From contig NC_030851.1 in the NCBI RefSeq assembly GCF_000208745.1, positions 8,109,313-8,173,312 of the forward strand: 64,000 nucleotides of DNA. The letters run 5' to 3'. This DNA is from Theobroma cacao (lineage: Eukaryota; Streptophyta; Magnoliopsida; Malvales; Malvaceae). Below are positions 1-10,319 of this stretch, in pieces (within the stretch, counting starts at the first letter, position 1; every line of letters begins with the position of its first letter). Below the pieces are notes generated by a model. It was not told the DNA's origin, searched no databases, and saw only the letters and a list, made by a program, of their open reading frames with translations. The position numbers were made by a program, and so were the translations under genes.

Positions 1-380
1 TTTGGCAACAAAGTCGGTAACTAAAAATGTCTCATAGAATGACCGAGCAAACAAATCCATAAAGCAAAACGAATTCAACTACAGTTTTTAGACACATTTA
101 GTACAAGTGTCTACACAAATCTTATGAAGGAACAACAAGCATGGAATGGCTACCAATATTAAGAGATAAAGTCCATACACTGTTACCTCATTTGTCACAT
201 TTTATTACCACTTGTATCAAATAATTAATGATTTGATTTAATTCCTTTCTATTTCATTTGATTTAACCATTTATGTTCTTACTGTAAGTCTTGTGGTGAC
301 ATGTTGAGTGCATGCAAACTTGGCATCTCATGCAGACTAACTTGATATTTTAATTTGGGGGTTTTCGACTCTCATATGCT
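1..380. other. Unassigned AT-rich flank
   Basis: No open reading frame, repeat or RNA gene is recognisable here. The stretch ends where the duplicated, folded copy of the DUF1985/ULP element begins. Confidence 0.5.
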
Positions 381-389
381 TATCCATAC

Positions 390-700
390 TCAATATTAAA
401 ACCCACTGTAAGTGGTGACAGCTGCATTACATCACAAAGACTCTCGAAGAGGTAGGGGAGTACAATGCACTGAAGGCTACGTGTTTCGGGATGCTCCTGG
501 ATGTTTATCCATAAGCTTGGTCTATCAAACTTTGACAAACCCATGTATGCTTCCCTTGGGGAACTAGGAAAACTGTACCGAGCTATAATCAACTCAACTG
601 TGCAAGCAAGGTCAAAGTTTGATAGACCAAGCTTGTGGATTGACCTCAAGGAGCATTCCGAAAACGTATGCTTCACTGCATGAACTCCCCCGTCTCTTGG
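390..700. repeat. Fold-back fragment of the ULP element
   Basis: Two arms, about 455-537 and 611-692, are inverted copies of each other around a spacer of about 73 bases. The inner 24 bases of each arm (514-537 and 611-634, starting AAGCTTGGTCTATC) pair perfectly. Bases 390-515 also match, in reverse orientation, the coding segment near 6,345-6,460. Bases from about 700 match 6,490 onward in direct orientation. This looks like a rearranged second copy of the element's 5' coding part. The short reading frames here are by-products of the palindrome. Confidence 0.7.
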
Positions 701-827
701 AAAGGCAAAATGTCAAGATCCTCACACTGTATGCATTGGATCTGCAAACATGACACAAATGCACCAGTGAGTTAAGCCATAATGTGCAACAAGGTATACA
801 GAAGAAATAAATAAGGAATAAATGTGA

Positions 828-1195
828 GACACGCCATGCATAACAAGTAAAATGTTGTGACACGCCGTGCATATCAAGTAAAATATTGTGACACGCCATG
901 CATAACAAGCAAAATTTTATGACACGCCATGCATAAAAAGTTAATCGTTGTGACACGCCATGCATAACAATTAAATTGTTTTGACCCGCCATGCATAACA
1001 AGTAAATTGTGCTGATATGCCATGCATAACAAATTAAACGTTGTGACACGCCATGCATAACAATTAAATTATTCTGACCCGTCATGCATAACAAGTAAAT
1101 TGTGCTGACACGCCATGCATAACAAGTTAAGCGTTGTGACATGCCATGCATAACAATTAAATTGTTCTGACTCGTCATGCATAACAAGTTTTGGT
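828..1195. repeat. 31-bp minisatellite, array A1 (about 12 units)
   Basis: About 12 head-to-tail units of 31 bases follow the pattern TGACACGCCATGCATAACAA plus about 11 variable bases. The variable end cycles through three types (TTAAATTGTT, AGTAAATTGTG and AGTTAAGCGTT), giving a 93-base higher-order period. Because 93 is divisible by 3, the array stays open in one minus-strand frame and gives a repetitive peptide. That reading frame is an artefact, not a gene. Confidence 0.9.
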
Positions 1196-1679
1196 GTGTA
1201 ATTTTAGACGTACTATTTTATAATGGCAGGATAGAATTTCGATCTGAAAACAATTGGAAAAATAAGGGAGGATTGATACAGAACAATTTCATGCTGAAGC
1301 AATTAGATGGATGGAAAAATCAATGTTAATCAATGTAATGTTGGGCCGGTGCAGCCGGCGTGCCTGGAAGAGAAAGACGACGAACTTGGAAATTAATTAA
1401 TGCCAACCTGGGTTGAGTACAGAGACCACTAGAGTGAGCGGGGGATAATTACAAGTTGTCAATTCTGATCAATGGGAATTATATATGTTACCGTCAGAAT
1501 CGGATTAGCCTAAAGTGATCCTGGCGTCTCTGTTTATGGTTTTTACAATATATAATAAGTGTTTAAAATAAAAAATGGCCTTAGCATATTCTCATTTAGT
1601 TGTTTAGGGTTTAGGAATTAATTCACTTGAAGTCGAAACGTTTTTTTTTTAACTTCAGTGGAAATCAAAATGGTTACCA
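1196..1679. other. Spacer between arrays A1 and B1
   Basis: No gene is seen. Bases 1,545-1,740 match 7,165-7,350 (shared AAAAATGGCCTT, GGAATTAATTCA and a T-rich tract). This stretch is therefore part of the direct duplication that also includes arrays A1/A3 and B1/B2. Confidence 0.6.
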
Positions 1680-2120
1680 TGGCGTGTCAGCTGTTGAAGC
1701 AATAGCGTGTCACAGTCTTGTCACATATTCTAACAGTGGCGTGTCATAAATTCTTAACCCTGTTGTTTCACAGTCGTGACCCGATGAGTGCAAGCAGATT
1801 TATGACGTTACACGACAGACTTGATGTAGTATCGTGGGGTCACACGCGACGACGCAATTCTTATGACACACCAACTGGAAGTAGATTAATGGCGTCACAT
1901 GCTGAGTATTTAGAGATTTATGGCGTGACAAGGGATGACCCAGTTGTTCTGACACGTTGAGTGAAAGCAGATTTATCGACTGACACGTCGAGTGTTAGTG
2001 GATTTACGACGTCATACGTTGACTTCTTGCAGATTTTTAGGGTGACACGCTGAGTGCAAGCAGATGTATGTGGGTACACGCTGAGTGGTATCATGTTTAT
2101 GGCGTCACACGCTGATTTCT
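1680..2120. repeat. Degenerate minisatellite, array B1 (TGGCGTGTCA core)
   Basis: Imperfect tandem units carry the core TGGCGTGTCA, or near forms such as ATGGCGTCACA and TGACACGCTGAGTG, about every 25-45 bases. The core is the reverse complement of the core of array A1, but the spacers between cores are unrelated to those of A1. Confidence 0.75.
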
Positions 2121-2129
2121 TGCGACTGT

Positions 2130-2360
2130 GTATCAAGTTAAATATATTGTATATAGAAAAGGAAAAAAATTCTTGGTATCAAATTAATTGTGTATAGGCA
2201 AAAAAATTAATTGTGTATAAAATAATTGTACAAAATATATTGTGTATACAGAAAAAATTCTTTCTGTTTACAATGAATTGTATAAAATAAATTGTGTATA
2301 CAAAAAGTGTGTATAAAATAAATTGTATAAGAAAAATTTTGTATACCAAAAAAATTGTAC
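2130..2360. repeat. AT-rich tandem repeat (TTGTGTATA motif)
   Basis: Repeats of AATTGTGTATA and AAATTGTATA separated by A-runs fill the gap between array B1 and the 3' end of the ULP protease region. No coding content is apparent. Confidence 0.6.
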
Positions 2361-2411
2361 GGACAAGGGCCGATATGTTCAGGGTTCGCTCTCACAACTG
2401 TTGGAAAAAAT

Positions 2412-2918
2412 TTATATAGCATATTGCCGACACATTTTTGCAATCATATTCTGCTTAATTTTGATCTTTTCTGATTGTAAAATATGCTCATTGTACCCTA
2501 TCATGAACATACCGCAGCTGACACTATCATTCTGTCGATGTACTTTAGCATTTGGTAAATGAATATCCAATGGCATCGGCGTCAAATCTCGTCTCTTCCG
2601 ACGTATGTTGTTGAAATAATCGACTTGGTAGCAGATGAGTTGCATCACTGTCGTTAAGGGTGTCATCTGACTCGCACGAACTCTGTTATCCTTAGCATCC
2701 GAAGTTTTTGCTGAGTCCACCACCTTGATCGTCCACCTCACCAAGTCGATCTTCGCAACCACCAAATGCCCACCAACGTTGCAAGGCGCGAGGATGAAAT
2801 CCACATCTTCCCATTTTTTAGCGTACGTTGGCCTTTCACCCTCCACATACCCCCGTAACTCATCTGGAATTTGCATTGTGGACCGGGCATCTTCTGTTGG
2901 AAATTCTGTGTGTAGCAT
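2412..2918 (-). CDS. ULP1-like C48 cysteine protease domain (last exon of the element gene)
   Basis: A 168-residue open stretch matches the C-terminal catalytic domain of Ulp1/SENP cysteine proteases, which cleave SUMO or related modifiers. The catalytic set is present in the right order: His51 in GGHLVVAKIDL, Asp68 in KVVDSAK, Gln129 in HRQNDSVSCG and Cys135 in the same motif. The preceding Trp-containing strand (RWTIKVVDS) is also typical. The domain is intact even though the upstream DUF1985 part is broken. It is probably the last exon of the transposon gene rather than a host SUMO protease. An acceptor (CACAAG) lies shortly upstream, but its phase does not fit the previous donor perfectly. 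Confidence 0.7.
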   Translation of the reverse strand: MLHTEFPTEDARSTMQIPDELRGYVEGERPTYAKKWEDVDFILAPCNVGGHLVVAKIDLVRWTIKVVDSAKTSDAKDNRVRASQMTPLTTVMQLICYQVDYFNNIRRKRRDLTPMPLDIHLPNAKVHRQNDSVSCGMFMIGYNEHILQSEKIKIKQNMIAKMCRQYAI

Positions 2919-3814
2919 ACGGATGGTGTCTTGTGAAACATGTAAGCATTAGCTTACACTTCATGTAATCAAAAACTAAGTATTTATAGAATTGAACAAT
3001 TTTCAAATAAACTTACGAAGAATATCGTGTCAACCACGCATGCACGTGTAGTGTACAGCTTCGAACTCCGGCCCTGTCATTCTCTTGCAGAGTAGGCTGA
3101 GGCATGCGTCGATATGTTCACTTGTCATTTCCTCATTGGGATCCTCTAAGGTTATGAAAAAGTCAGCTCCTTGATCCCCTAAGATGCCGACGTTATGCCT
3201 GCATATGTAACATAATGAATTTCATAAGTCTTGGTGGATTACTGTTTCATTAAAAAATAATATTTGTAATTTTATTTACGAGCTTACCTCGCAGAGTCCT
3301 CTTTCTTGAAAGCTTCGTAGTCTTCTACGATATTATCCCTCACATCTCGACGGGTCACTAAAGGGTCGACGAATGGGCTTGCCATGTATTTGCTTACCAT
3401 TTTCAGTCGTGCCCGTTCAGTTGGGTCTGAAATCTTTGTTGCACCATGATGGACAGCAGATGACTCTGGTGACGACGACCGTATCTCAATTGCATTAGGA
3501 GTGCTCCCACGATAAAGAACGATAGCTCTTACTGCTGCGTCGACGAATGCATCGACTGGAGGAAGATGCTCTCCTTCAGCATCATCTGATTGAAGGGTGA
3601 CACCCACTGCCACAGCTTCTTCGACGACGTCATCGACATGAGTTACGTGCTCTCCGTCAGCACCAAGAACGTCATCGTCAATATCAACACCAGGTTCATG
3701 ATGTTGTCCATCATCAGCATCATCATGCTCCAGACCAGCACCGTGAGATAGACCGAGCTACAAAATTGGAAAAATCGTTAGTCAGCTCATAAAATACCAC
3801 AAACCATAAATAGT

Positions 3815-4130
3815 AAAATGTTGTGACACGCAGTGCATACCAAGTAAAATGTTGTCACACACCATGCAAAACAAGTAAAATATCGTGACACGCCATGCAT
3901 AACAAGATAAACTTGGTGACACGTCAAGGATAACAAGCAAAATGTTATGACACTGCATGCAAAACAAGTAAAATGTTGTGACACGCCATGCATAACAAGA
4001 TAAACTTGGTGACACGCCAAGGATAACAAGCAAAATGTTGTGACACACCATGCATATCAAATCAAACGTTGTGACACGTCATGAATAACAAGTAAAATAT
4101 TGTGACACGCTAAGGCTAACACGGCAATAA
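3815..4130. repeat. 31-bp minisatellite, array A2 (about 10 units)
   Basis: About 10 units of 31 bases share the core GTGACACGCCATGCATAACAAG with array A1 and lie in the same orientation. Unit ends again cycle in threes (AGATAAACTTG, AGCAAAATGTT, AGTAAAATGTT). This array sits inside the element, in what would be an intron of the minus-strand gene. Confidence 0.9.
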
Positions 4131-4429
4131 CTAACTATAATACAAATATTTTGACCCGCTAATGACCAAAAACCAATTAAACTACTACCACTTAACCCCA
4201 AAAACCATCAAACCAGCAAGAAAACACAGTCTAAACAGTTGCTAAACGTAAACCATAAAAATACAAGCGAAGATAGAATAACGTACTTGTGATTTAAGGC
4301 CGTCAAGAATCTGACCAACGATACAGTCCTCAAGCGTTTGCATTGCTACACTCAATGGCTAAATTGAAGCCTTCAGCTCCAACATCTCTTTTTCATGCTT
4401 GCGCATGATCCGTCGGAGCTGGCGGGTAG

Positions 4430-5140
4430 TGACTGCTCCGTCATTGACTGTTCCCGACTGGGTCAACTACATTAACATATACAACTGTGTTATTCAATAA
4501 TCATATATGGAATTGTTGAACATTAACCGTTACAACTTTAATATCCTAATCGGCGGCTCGTTAGCAATCTGCGGTGGAGTCAAACCGATAGGTGCCTGAA
4601 GACCTGTCGTTGCTTCCGTAAACTGCAATTGCATATATAATTGTGTTATTCAATAATCATGTATGGAATTTTTGAACATTAACCGTTACAACTTTAATAT
4701 CATAACCGACTGCTCGTTAGAAGTTTGCGGTAGAGTCGGACCAATCGGTGCTTGAGGACTTGTCGTCGCTTCCGCAAACTGTAATTACATATATAACTGT
4801 GTTATTAAATAATCATGTATGAAATTGTTAAACATTAACTGTTACAACTTTAAAATCCTTACCATCTACTCGTTAGCTATCTGCGGTTGAACCAGACCGA
4901 TCGGTGCTTGAGGACTTGTCGTCGCTTCCGTAAACTGCAATTACAGAAATTACTGTGTTGCTCGATAAACATATGTGGGAATGTAGAACACAAATCGTTA
5001 GAACCGATCTTATCGACGGGTCATTTCCACTCTGCGTCTGAGGAGGACAAGTGGGTGGTTCTGGAGCTACTGGCCCATGGTCTAACTGCAAACACAGAAA
5101 TGTTATTCGATAATCACATATGGAATTAGAGAACACAAAA
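4430..5140 (-). repeat. Tandem exon-intron module, about 155-bp period
   Basis: Four to five tandem copies each hold a short minus-strand exon-like piece (TTTACGGAAGCGACGACAAG and variants) followed by intron-like sequence (GTTATTCAATAATCATGTATGG). The equivalent base GCTTCCG falls at 4,612, 4,768 and 4,923, so the period is 155-156 bases. The fourth copy, near 5,080, is more diverged. Each exon-like part encodes a Thr/Ser/Pro-rich peptide (for example ATTSPQAPIG). It reads as a duplicated linker exon between the DUF1985 and protease parts of the element gene. Confidence 0.7.
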
Positions 5141-5597
5141 ATCGTTACAATTGTCCTTGTCGGCTGTTCACTGCCTTAACCATGGTCGTCCCCTTAATCC
5201 ATCAACTCATCAACTAAAGCAGCGACGTTGTTCATCCGCTTCGTGCCACTAGAAGCTCTTTTCTCCTTCAAACTTCTCCTTTTTTGCCTAGCACCTAAGC
5301 CCCAATCTGATCGATCCTCCATGTGCTTTATTGGCACTTACTCGTGGTGTTCCGATAATGGGACATCAAGGTCCACAAAATACTCCCGAAAGGCCTCATT
5401 CACGGTGGGTTCCATCGTCTCCAGTGCCCACAACTACAAATAAACAAATAAAATGTTGTCATTATAGAATAGGAAAAATTATTATACAAATATAACGTAA
5501 AAATTAGCAGCTATTCACTCACATGGTCAGATGACTCAAACTTCTGAATTGCCTTGTAGAAGTTTTTTGACTTCTGATTGCAATCCCATCTGCACAT

Positions 5598-6539
5598 TCA
5601 TAGGTAGACGTTGTCCTTCGGACCAGAGCGGGCAACTATTTTTCGGAGGGCCGAAATTGCCTCTATTGCCCAGAACTGCTTGTTAAATGTAATCATTATC
5701 AGATCGTAAATCATAAATGAGTGCACCAATAAGATTTTTTTTTCAAAAGGAAATTGAAAAATGTTACGTGATAGTACCTGTATCACCCATGCAAATCCGT
5801 AAATGTTGTAGCGTAACCGAGTTTCCTTTGTCACGCTTAAGTCAGGCACTTTAAACCCTTCAAAAGGTAATCCAAGGATAGCTTCCAAACATAGTGCCCC
5901 CATGGGAAGACATTTCAAGTGTCGATGTCCTCCACCAATGACAACAACAAAGGCGTCATCCGTCTACGATCGTCTTGACCAAATAAAATGTTATTCGCGA
6001 TCAAGACGAGTGCCATCTTGGTCACGTCTCCTCGTCGTTGAAAGTTGCCCTCACAGAACGTATTAAGCAAAGCCTGCAGCTTAACGATGTCCTGCCCCGT
6101 TCTAGTATCTTGCATGAATTCCCTCTGCAGCAACCTCGTACGGTCGTTTAAACACATCGGGCATTGGACCAAACTTCAGCTCGGTGATGAGGCAGAACTT
6201 CTGCTTTGATAGCGGCGCCTTACTCTTACCAATGGCAAACCATAGTTCGTGGTCCATTGACTGGCTTTCAGTGATCCGATGAATCATGATGTTGTGCAAG
6301 AGACTAACGCAAAAGTACCCCTAGGGATTGACGTCTAGGAGCATTCTGAAGCAGGTATGCTTAACTGGATCGTACTCCCCCTTCTGTTGGAGAGTCTTTG
6401 TGATGTGATGCAGCTGCGACCACTTATAGTGGGTGTTAATTGCCACGTTGAACACCCACTTCTCATTCGGCACGATCAGCAAGCTGTCAAGATCCTCATA
6501 TTGTCTGCGCTGGATCTGCAAAACATGGCCCACATGCAC
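5598..6539 (-). pseudogene. DUF1985-like region of the ULP element
   Basis: Three overlapping minus-strand frames together read as a DUF1985-type domain: NIMIHRI...HELWFAIGKSKAPLS, FCLITELKFG, MALVLIANNILFGQDDRRR, then LSVTKETRLRYNIYGFAW. The family is found fused to ULP1 domains in plant transposons; its biochemical role is unknown. A stop after MLLDVNP near 6,321, a stop plus frame change near 6,105 and another frame change near 5,915 break the reading frame. Bases 6,345-6,460 also occur inverted at 390-515. Confidence 0.7.
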
Positions 6540-6597
6540 TAATAAGTTAAGCAGTCATGTGCAACAAGGTACACTGAAGACATAAATAAGGAATAAA

Positions 6598-6840
6598 TGT
6601 TGTGAGACACCATGCATTGCAATCAAAATGTTATGACACGCCATGCATAACAAGTAAAATGTTGTGACACGCCAAGCATAACAAGTTAAACGCTATGACA
6701 CGCCATGCATATCAAGTAAAATGCTGTCACAAGCCATGCATATCAAGTAAAATGCTGTGACACGCCATGCATATCAAGTATAATGCTGTCACATGCCATG
6801 CATATCAAGTAAAATGCTGTCACACGCCAATAACTAACTA
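6598..6840. repeat. 31-bp minisatellite, array A3 (about 8 units)
   Basis: About 8 units of 31 bases share the TGACACGCCATGCAT core, several with GTCACA in place of GTGACA. The array is preceded by the same 100-odd bases that precede array A1 (GTGCAACAAGGTA, AAATAAGGAATAAATGT). A1 and A3 are therefore copies of one ancestral array. Confidence 0.9.
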
Positions 6841-7289
6841 TAATAACAATGGCGTCACATGGTAAACACCCAAAACCCCTAAAACCACTACGGCTTAACC
6901 CCAACAACCATCAAACCAGCAAGAAAACACAATCTAAACATTTGCAAAATAAAACAAAAAACCTGAACATATCAAATAAACTAAAAAAAAAACCAAAAAA
7001 TTAACGAACATAAGAATGTTGCGAATTTGAGACTCACTGACCTCTTCATTCATGGCCGACATTTTTGCTGGTGTTGTGGTTTCGTTCCGCTTGCAAAGAG
7101 CCTTCTCGAACACTCCGGTACCGACGAGAATGAGAAATGAATCACACAGATGTTACGAATTCTTAATAATAACTATTTAAAATGAAAAATGGCCTTTTAA
7201 TATTCTTATTTATTTTGAAAAAAGGGAATTAATTCAGTAAAAGTCCAAACGATTACCACGTTAACTGCCTGCTTTTTTTTTCCTCTCTC

Positions 7290-7860
7290 TATTTCAAACC
7301 ATGACGTGTCAACTACTCAAGCACTGCTGTGTCACACACTCTAAACCATGACCATGGCATGTCAGCTTTTCAAGCAATGTCGTGTCACACACTCTAAACA
7401 TGATGATGGTGTGTCACCAACTATGAACTCTGACGTGTCATAACTTCCTTCCATGGTATGTCACCAACTCTGAACTCTAGCGTGTCACAGATTCCCTCCA
7501 TGGTGTTTCACCAACTCGGAATGCTGGCGTGTCACAGATTCCCTCAATGGCGTGTCACCAACTCTTAACTCTAACGTCTCATAGATTCCATCCATGGCGT
7601 CTCACCAACTCTGAACGCAGGCGTGTCACAGATTTTTTCCATGTCGCGTCACCAACTCTTAATCTGGGGTGTCACAAATTCCCTCAATGGCGTCTCACCA
7701 ACTCTGAACGCTGTCGTGTCACAGATTCCTACCATGGCGTGTCACCAACTCTTAACTCTAACGTTTCACAGATTCCCTCCATGGCGTCTCACCGACTCTG
7801 AGCGGTGCCGTGTCACACATTCCCAACATGATGTTTCATAAACTCTAAACCTTGCCCTGC
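7290..7860. repeat. Minisatellite, array B2 (TGGCGTGTCACCAACTC units)
   Basis: Tandem units of about 47 bases are made of two half-units, TGGCGTGTCACCAACTCTGA and CGTGTCACAGATTCCCTCCA. The cores are the reverse complement of the core in arrays A1-A3. The array lies upstream of the predicted first exon of the minus-strand ULP gene, so it is subterminal or promoter-proximal in the element. Short plus-strand reading frames through it are repeat artefacts. Confidence 0.9.
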
Positions 7861-7865
7861 GACAG

Positions 7866-8340
7866 CCATCTAACATATGGCTTGCTATAGCAAGACCATT
7901 TCCTGCTTTGGAATCACATATTTCTCCTTTCAATTCACCATCGTATCAAAGATTTCTGGTTTCACATCATTAGCCAAGCTTTCCATTCATGACTACCGAT
8001 TCCTCGTTCGATTTAATATCTCTTTTCTCCTATTATTTGTATGCGATGTCCCAAATCTCTGAAAACCCACCTCATGCAACATTATTTTGTTTTGCATAAC
8101 CTTAAAAAAAAAATTGGTATTTTGCACAACCAATCTTTGCATATTTATTTTTTTTCTCCCATTTTCCACATGTTTGAGAGTGCACACTAATGAAGACGGC
8201 TCATTAAGGGTATTTTTGTTCCAAAATCTTTTCTGGTAGCTAAAAACAGTTAAAATTATCCCGATGATTTTTTTACAAAAACACGTTATTAATAAGGGCT
8301 AAAAAAAAAATCCCCTTCTTTAATTCTTGGTAATCTTTGT
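7866..8340. other. Gap between the ULP element and the LINE relic
   Basis: No gene is seen. A T-run near 8,341-8,352 could be the poly(A) end of the minus-strand LINE that follows. Confidence 0.4.
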
Positions 8341-10319
8341 GTTTTTTTTTTTGAAAAACATAACAGTATTTGTTAACCAAAAAGAACCAACAAGAACGAG
8401 TCAATGTCTTTTTGCTCATAGCAATCAAAGCATGCAGCATAACAAAAATCTATCGAAAAGAAAAAACTCTAGATCCCCCAATCACAACATGTACATCCCC
8501 AAAATAACCGAGGAGGTTAGTATGATCTCCACAAACCCACTATATAGTAGAAAAAAGCCATAAAAGCAAAAAAGCCCATGTATAACTCACCTAGAAAATC
8601 TTTGATCAAGACAGTAGTAATATATACCAAAAGAGCCAAGCTAACTTAATCAAAAAACCAATCCATGATTCACCAATTCCCTATCATCATATCCGCAATC
8701 TTCCCAAACCTGTACAGTATTTTCAAGCAATAACCAAGATAACACCACATAATCTCGCCATTGTCCCTGCATCAGGTCAACAACTAGCAAAAAAAAAGGC
8801 ATTCCGCAACACACAGAATAAAAACTAAAAACCATACATTCCATTCAAATCTCTTCAATCTCCTCATTGCCATCACAAATGACCCAAAAAAGTTCCTTTG
8901 ATCTTTAAACCCCTATTTTCTCCAAAGAGTCAGCCATGTCGTTTGCTGATCTTGGGATTTTTTTGAAACACCATTCTTTGAGCTATGATTTGAAAATTTC
9001 CATTTGCATTATAACATTTCTATGCTTCCAAGAAGCCGTTGCTAAATCTTTTACCCATTTAATGGCATTTTTTGAATCACTTTCAACATTAACCTTATGT
9101 GTACTCTCCCATTTCTATATTGCCATTATTTGGAATGCTTTTCGAATGGCTAAAATCTCAACAGTGTTTGCATCGGTGACTCCCGTAGCCATAAGAATTG
9201 GATTAAAATTTAACTAGTCTTATCTCTGAGCACTCATTTAATCCCTATGTCCCTCAGGTTACCCCTAATCGCGCTATCCATATTAAATTTAAGTTCCCCT
9301 ATTCTTGGTGGTTGCCACAACACATTAGGTTTATTCACCTCGGTCTTGATTGGAACAAGCCTTGCACTTGGAAATCTTTCTAAATTCAAAACAAAAATGT
9401 TGAAGCTTGGCCATTTGGTGTGTGCCCACTACCCACCACACAACTTGAAACTTTATCACATTGTAAACTTGTAAACAGTCTCAAACCTTTCCTTTAAAAA
9501 CCACTTCATTCTTAACAAGTCAAATTGACTATATAATTGCTGCAAAAGCCATCCTCCATATATTGCCATTACTCATTGAATTTGTAGCCTCATTCCATAT
9601 TAAAAAGCTTGTTAATGGATCATGATGGTTAATTTATTATTTCCCCACCAGTGCCAAATCTTCCATGTTTCAGTACACGAAAAAAAGAAATGCCTCGCCT
9701 ATTCCAAACCACCTTTACATAGTAAACATGTCGTATCCTCAACTCTAATAAAATCTTTCCTCATGAAAACCTTTATAGCCGTCGCCTTATCTTTAATCAT
9801 CTACCAACAAAATATTTTTAGCTTAAATGGAGCTAAGCCCATCTATACCAGCTTCTAATGATTAGCTTTCTCATTATTCCTTTCTAGCATACTTTTGTAA
9901 AAAGACTCAATGTTGTTCATGCCATTAACTGTGCCTTTCCATATCAATTTATCCTTAAAGTTTTTACCAATCATTTGTTCATCCAAAAATCTATTAAAAT
10001 TAGACCATTACGCCATCTCCTAATTGAATGGATTTTTTCTAAGCTTGATCCTCCATAACCACTTTTCGTCAACCCTTTCCCTAAATTGGTCCATTGTACC
10101 ATTTTTTTTAATCGTAAGAGTATGGACTTTAGTGAGGCTATCTTTTAATTTAATCCCCTCAATCCATTGCATATTCCAAAAATCAATTTTACTCCCATTT
10201 ACAACCAAAAAATCGATTCCTTCCATGACTATCTATGAGGCTTTATCTATGGATATCAAAGGTCTCATAATCTGTTTCCATACTTCTGAAACCATCCTCC
10301 CATTTTCCATTATGGGTAG
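8340..10319 (-). mobile_element. LINE retrotransposon relic: zinc-knuckle and RNase H regions
   Basis: Minus-strand pieces read in order as the C-terminal half of a plant L1-type LINE polyprotein. They are a DGSKIDFWN-like block near 10,200 (VVNGSKIDFWNMQW), a zf-RVT block near 9,980-9,700 (KLIWKGTVNG, FYKSML, TTCLLCK, ARHFFFSC), and an RNase H block near 9,420-8,930 (WQPPRIGELKFNMDSA, SDSKNAIKWV). Many stops and frame changes show it is long dead. The reverse-transcriptase end continues beyond a probable LTR insertion, at 12,780-13,210. Confidence 0.75.

Larger units (their letters stand above)
2412..7065 (-). pseudogene. Transposon-borne DUF1985/ULP1-type protease gene, decayed
   Basis: This looks like one minus-strand gene of the DUF1985 plus ULP1 (SUMO-protease-like) class carried by plant Kaonashi-type MULEs. 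A possible first exon lies at 7,065-7,045 (MSAMNEE, then a GT donor). Next come DUF1985-like segments at 6,539-5,598 (HELWFAIGKS, ANNILFGQDDRRR), a repeated exon module at 4,430-5,140, exons at 3,613-3,288 and 3,198-3,017 (MTSEHIDACLSLL), and the ULP1 catalytic exon at 2,918-2,412. The junction between 3,288 and 3,198 keeps consensus sites and the reading frame (AG|G). Stops and frame changes in the DUF1985 part, for example near 6,105 and 6,325, say the gene is broken. No transposase is visible in the window, so the element would be non-autonomous. Assignment to MULEs rests on family knowledge; terminal inverted repeats were not identified. Confidence 0.7.

Noticed and set aside
612..1187. 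191-codon minus-strand frame
   Set aside because: Created by the 93-base period of the minisatellite; the peptide is a direct translation of repeats.
828..1195. Regular 31-base repeats resembling a CRISPR array
   Set aside because: Repeats are head-to-tail with no unique spacers, the genome is a plant's, and no cas genes are present. It is a minisatellite.
3782..4060. Two overlapping repetitive minus-strand frames
   Set aside because: Same cause: translation of array A2 in two frames.
7529..7841. Plus-strand frames with repeated SQIPSMACHQLLTL-like peptide
   Set aside because: Translation of array B2, not a gene.
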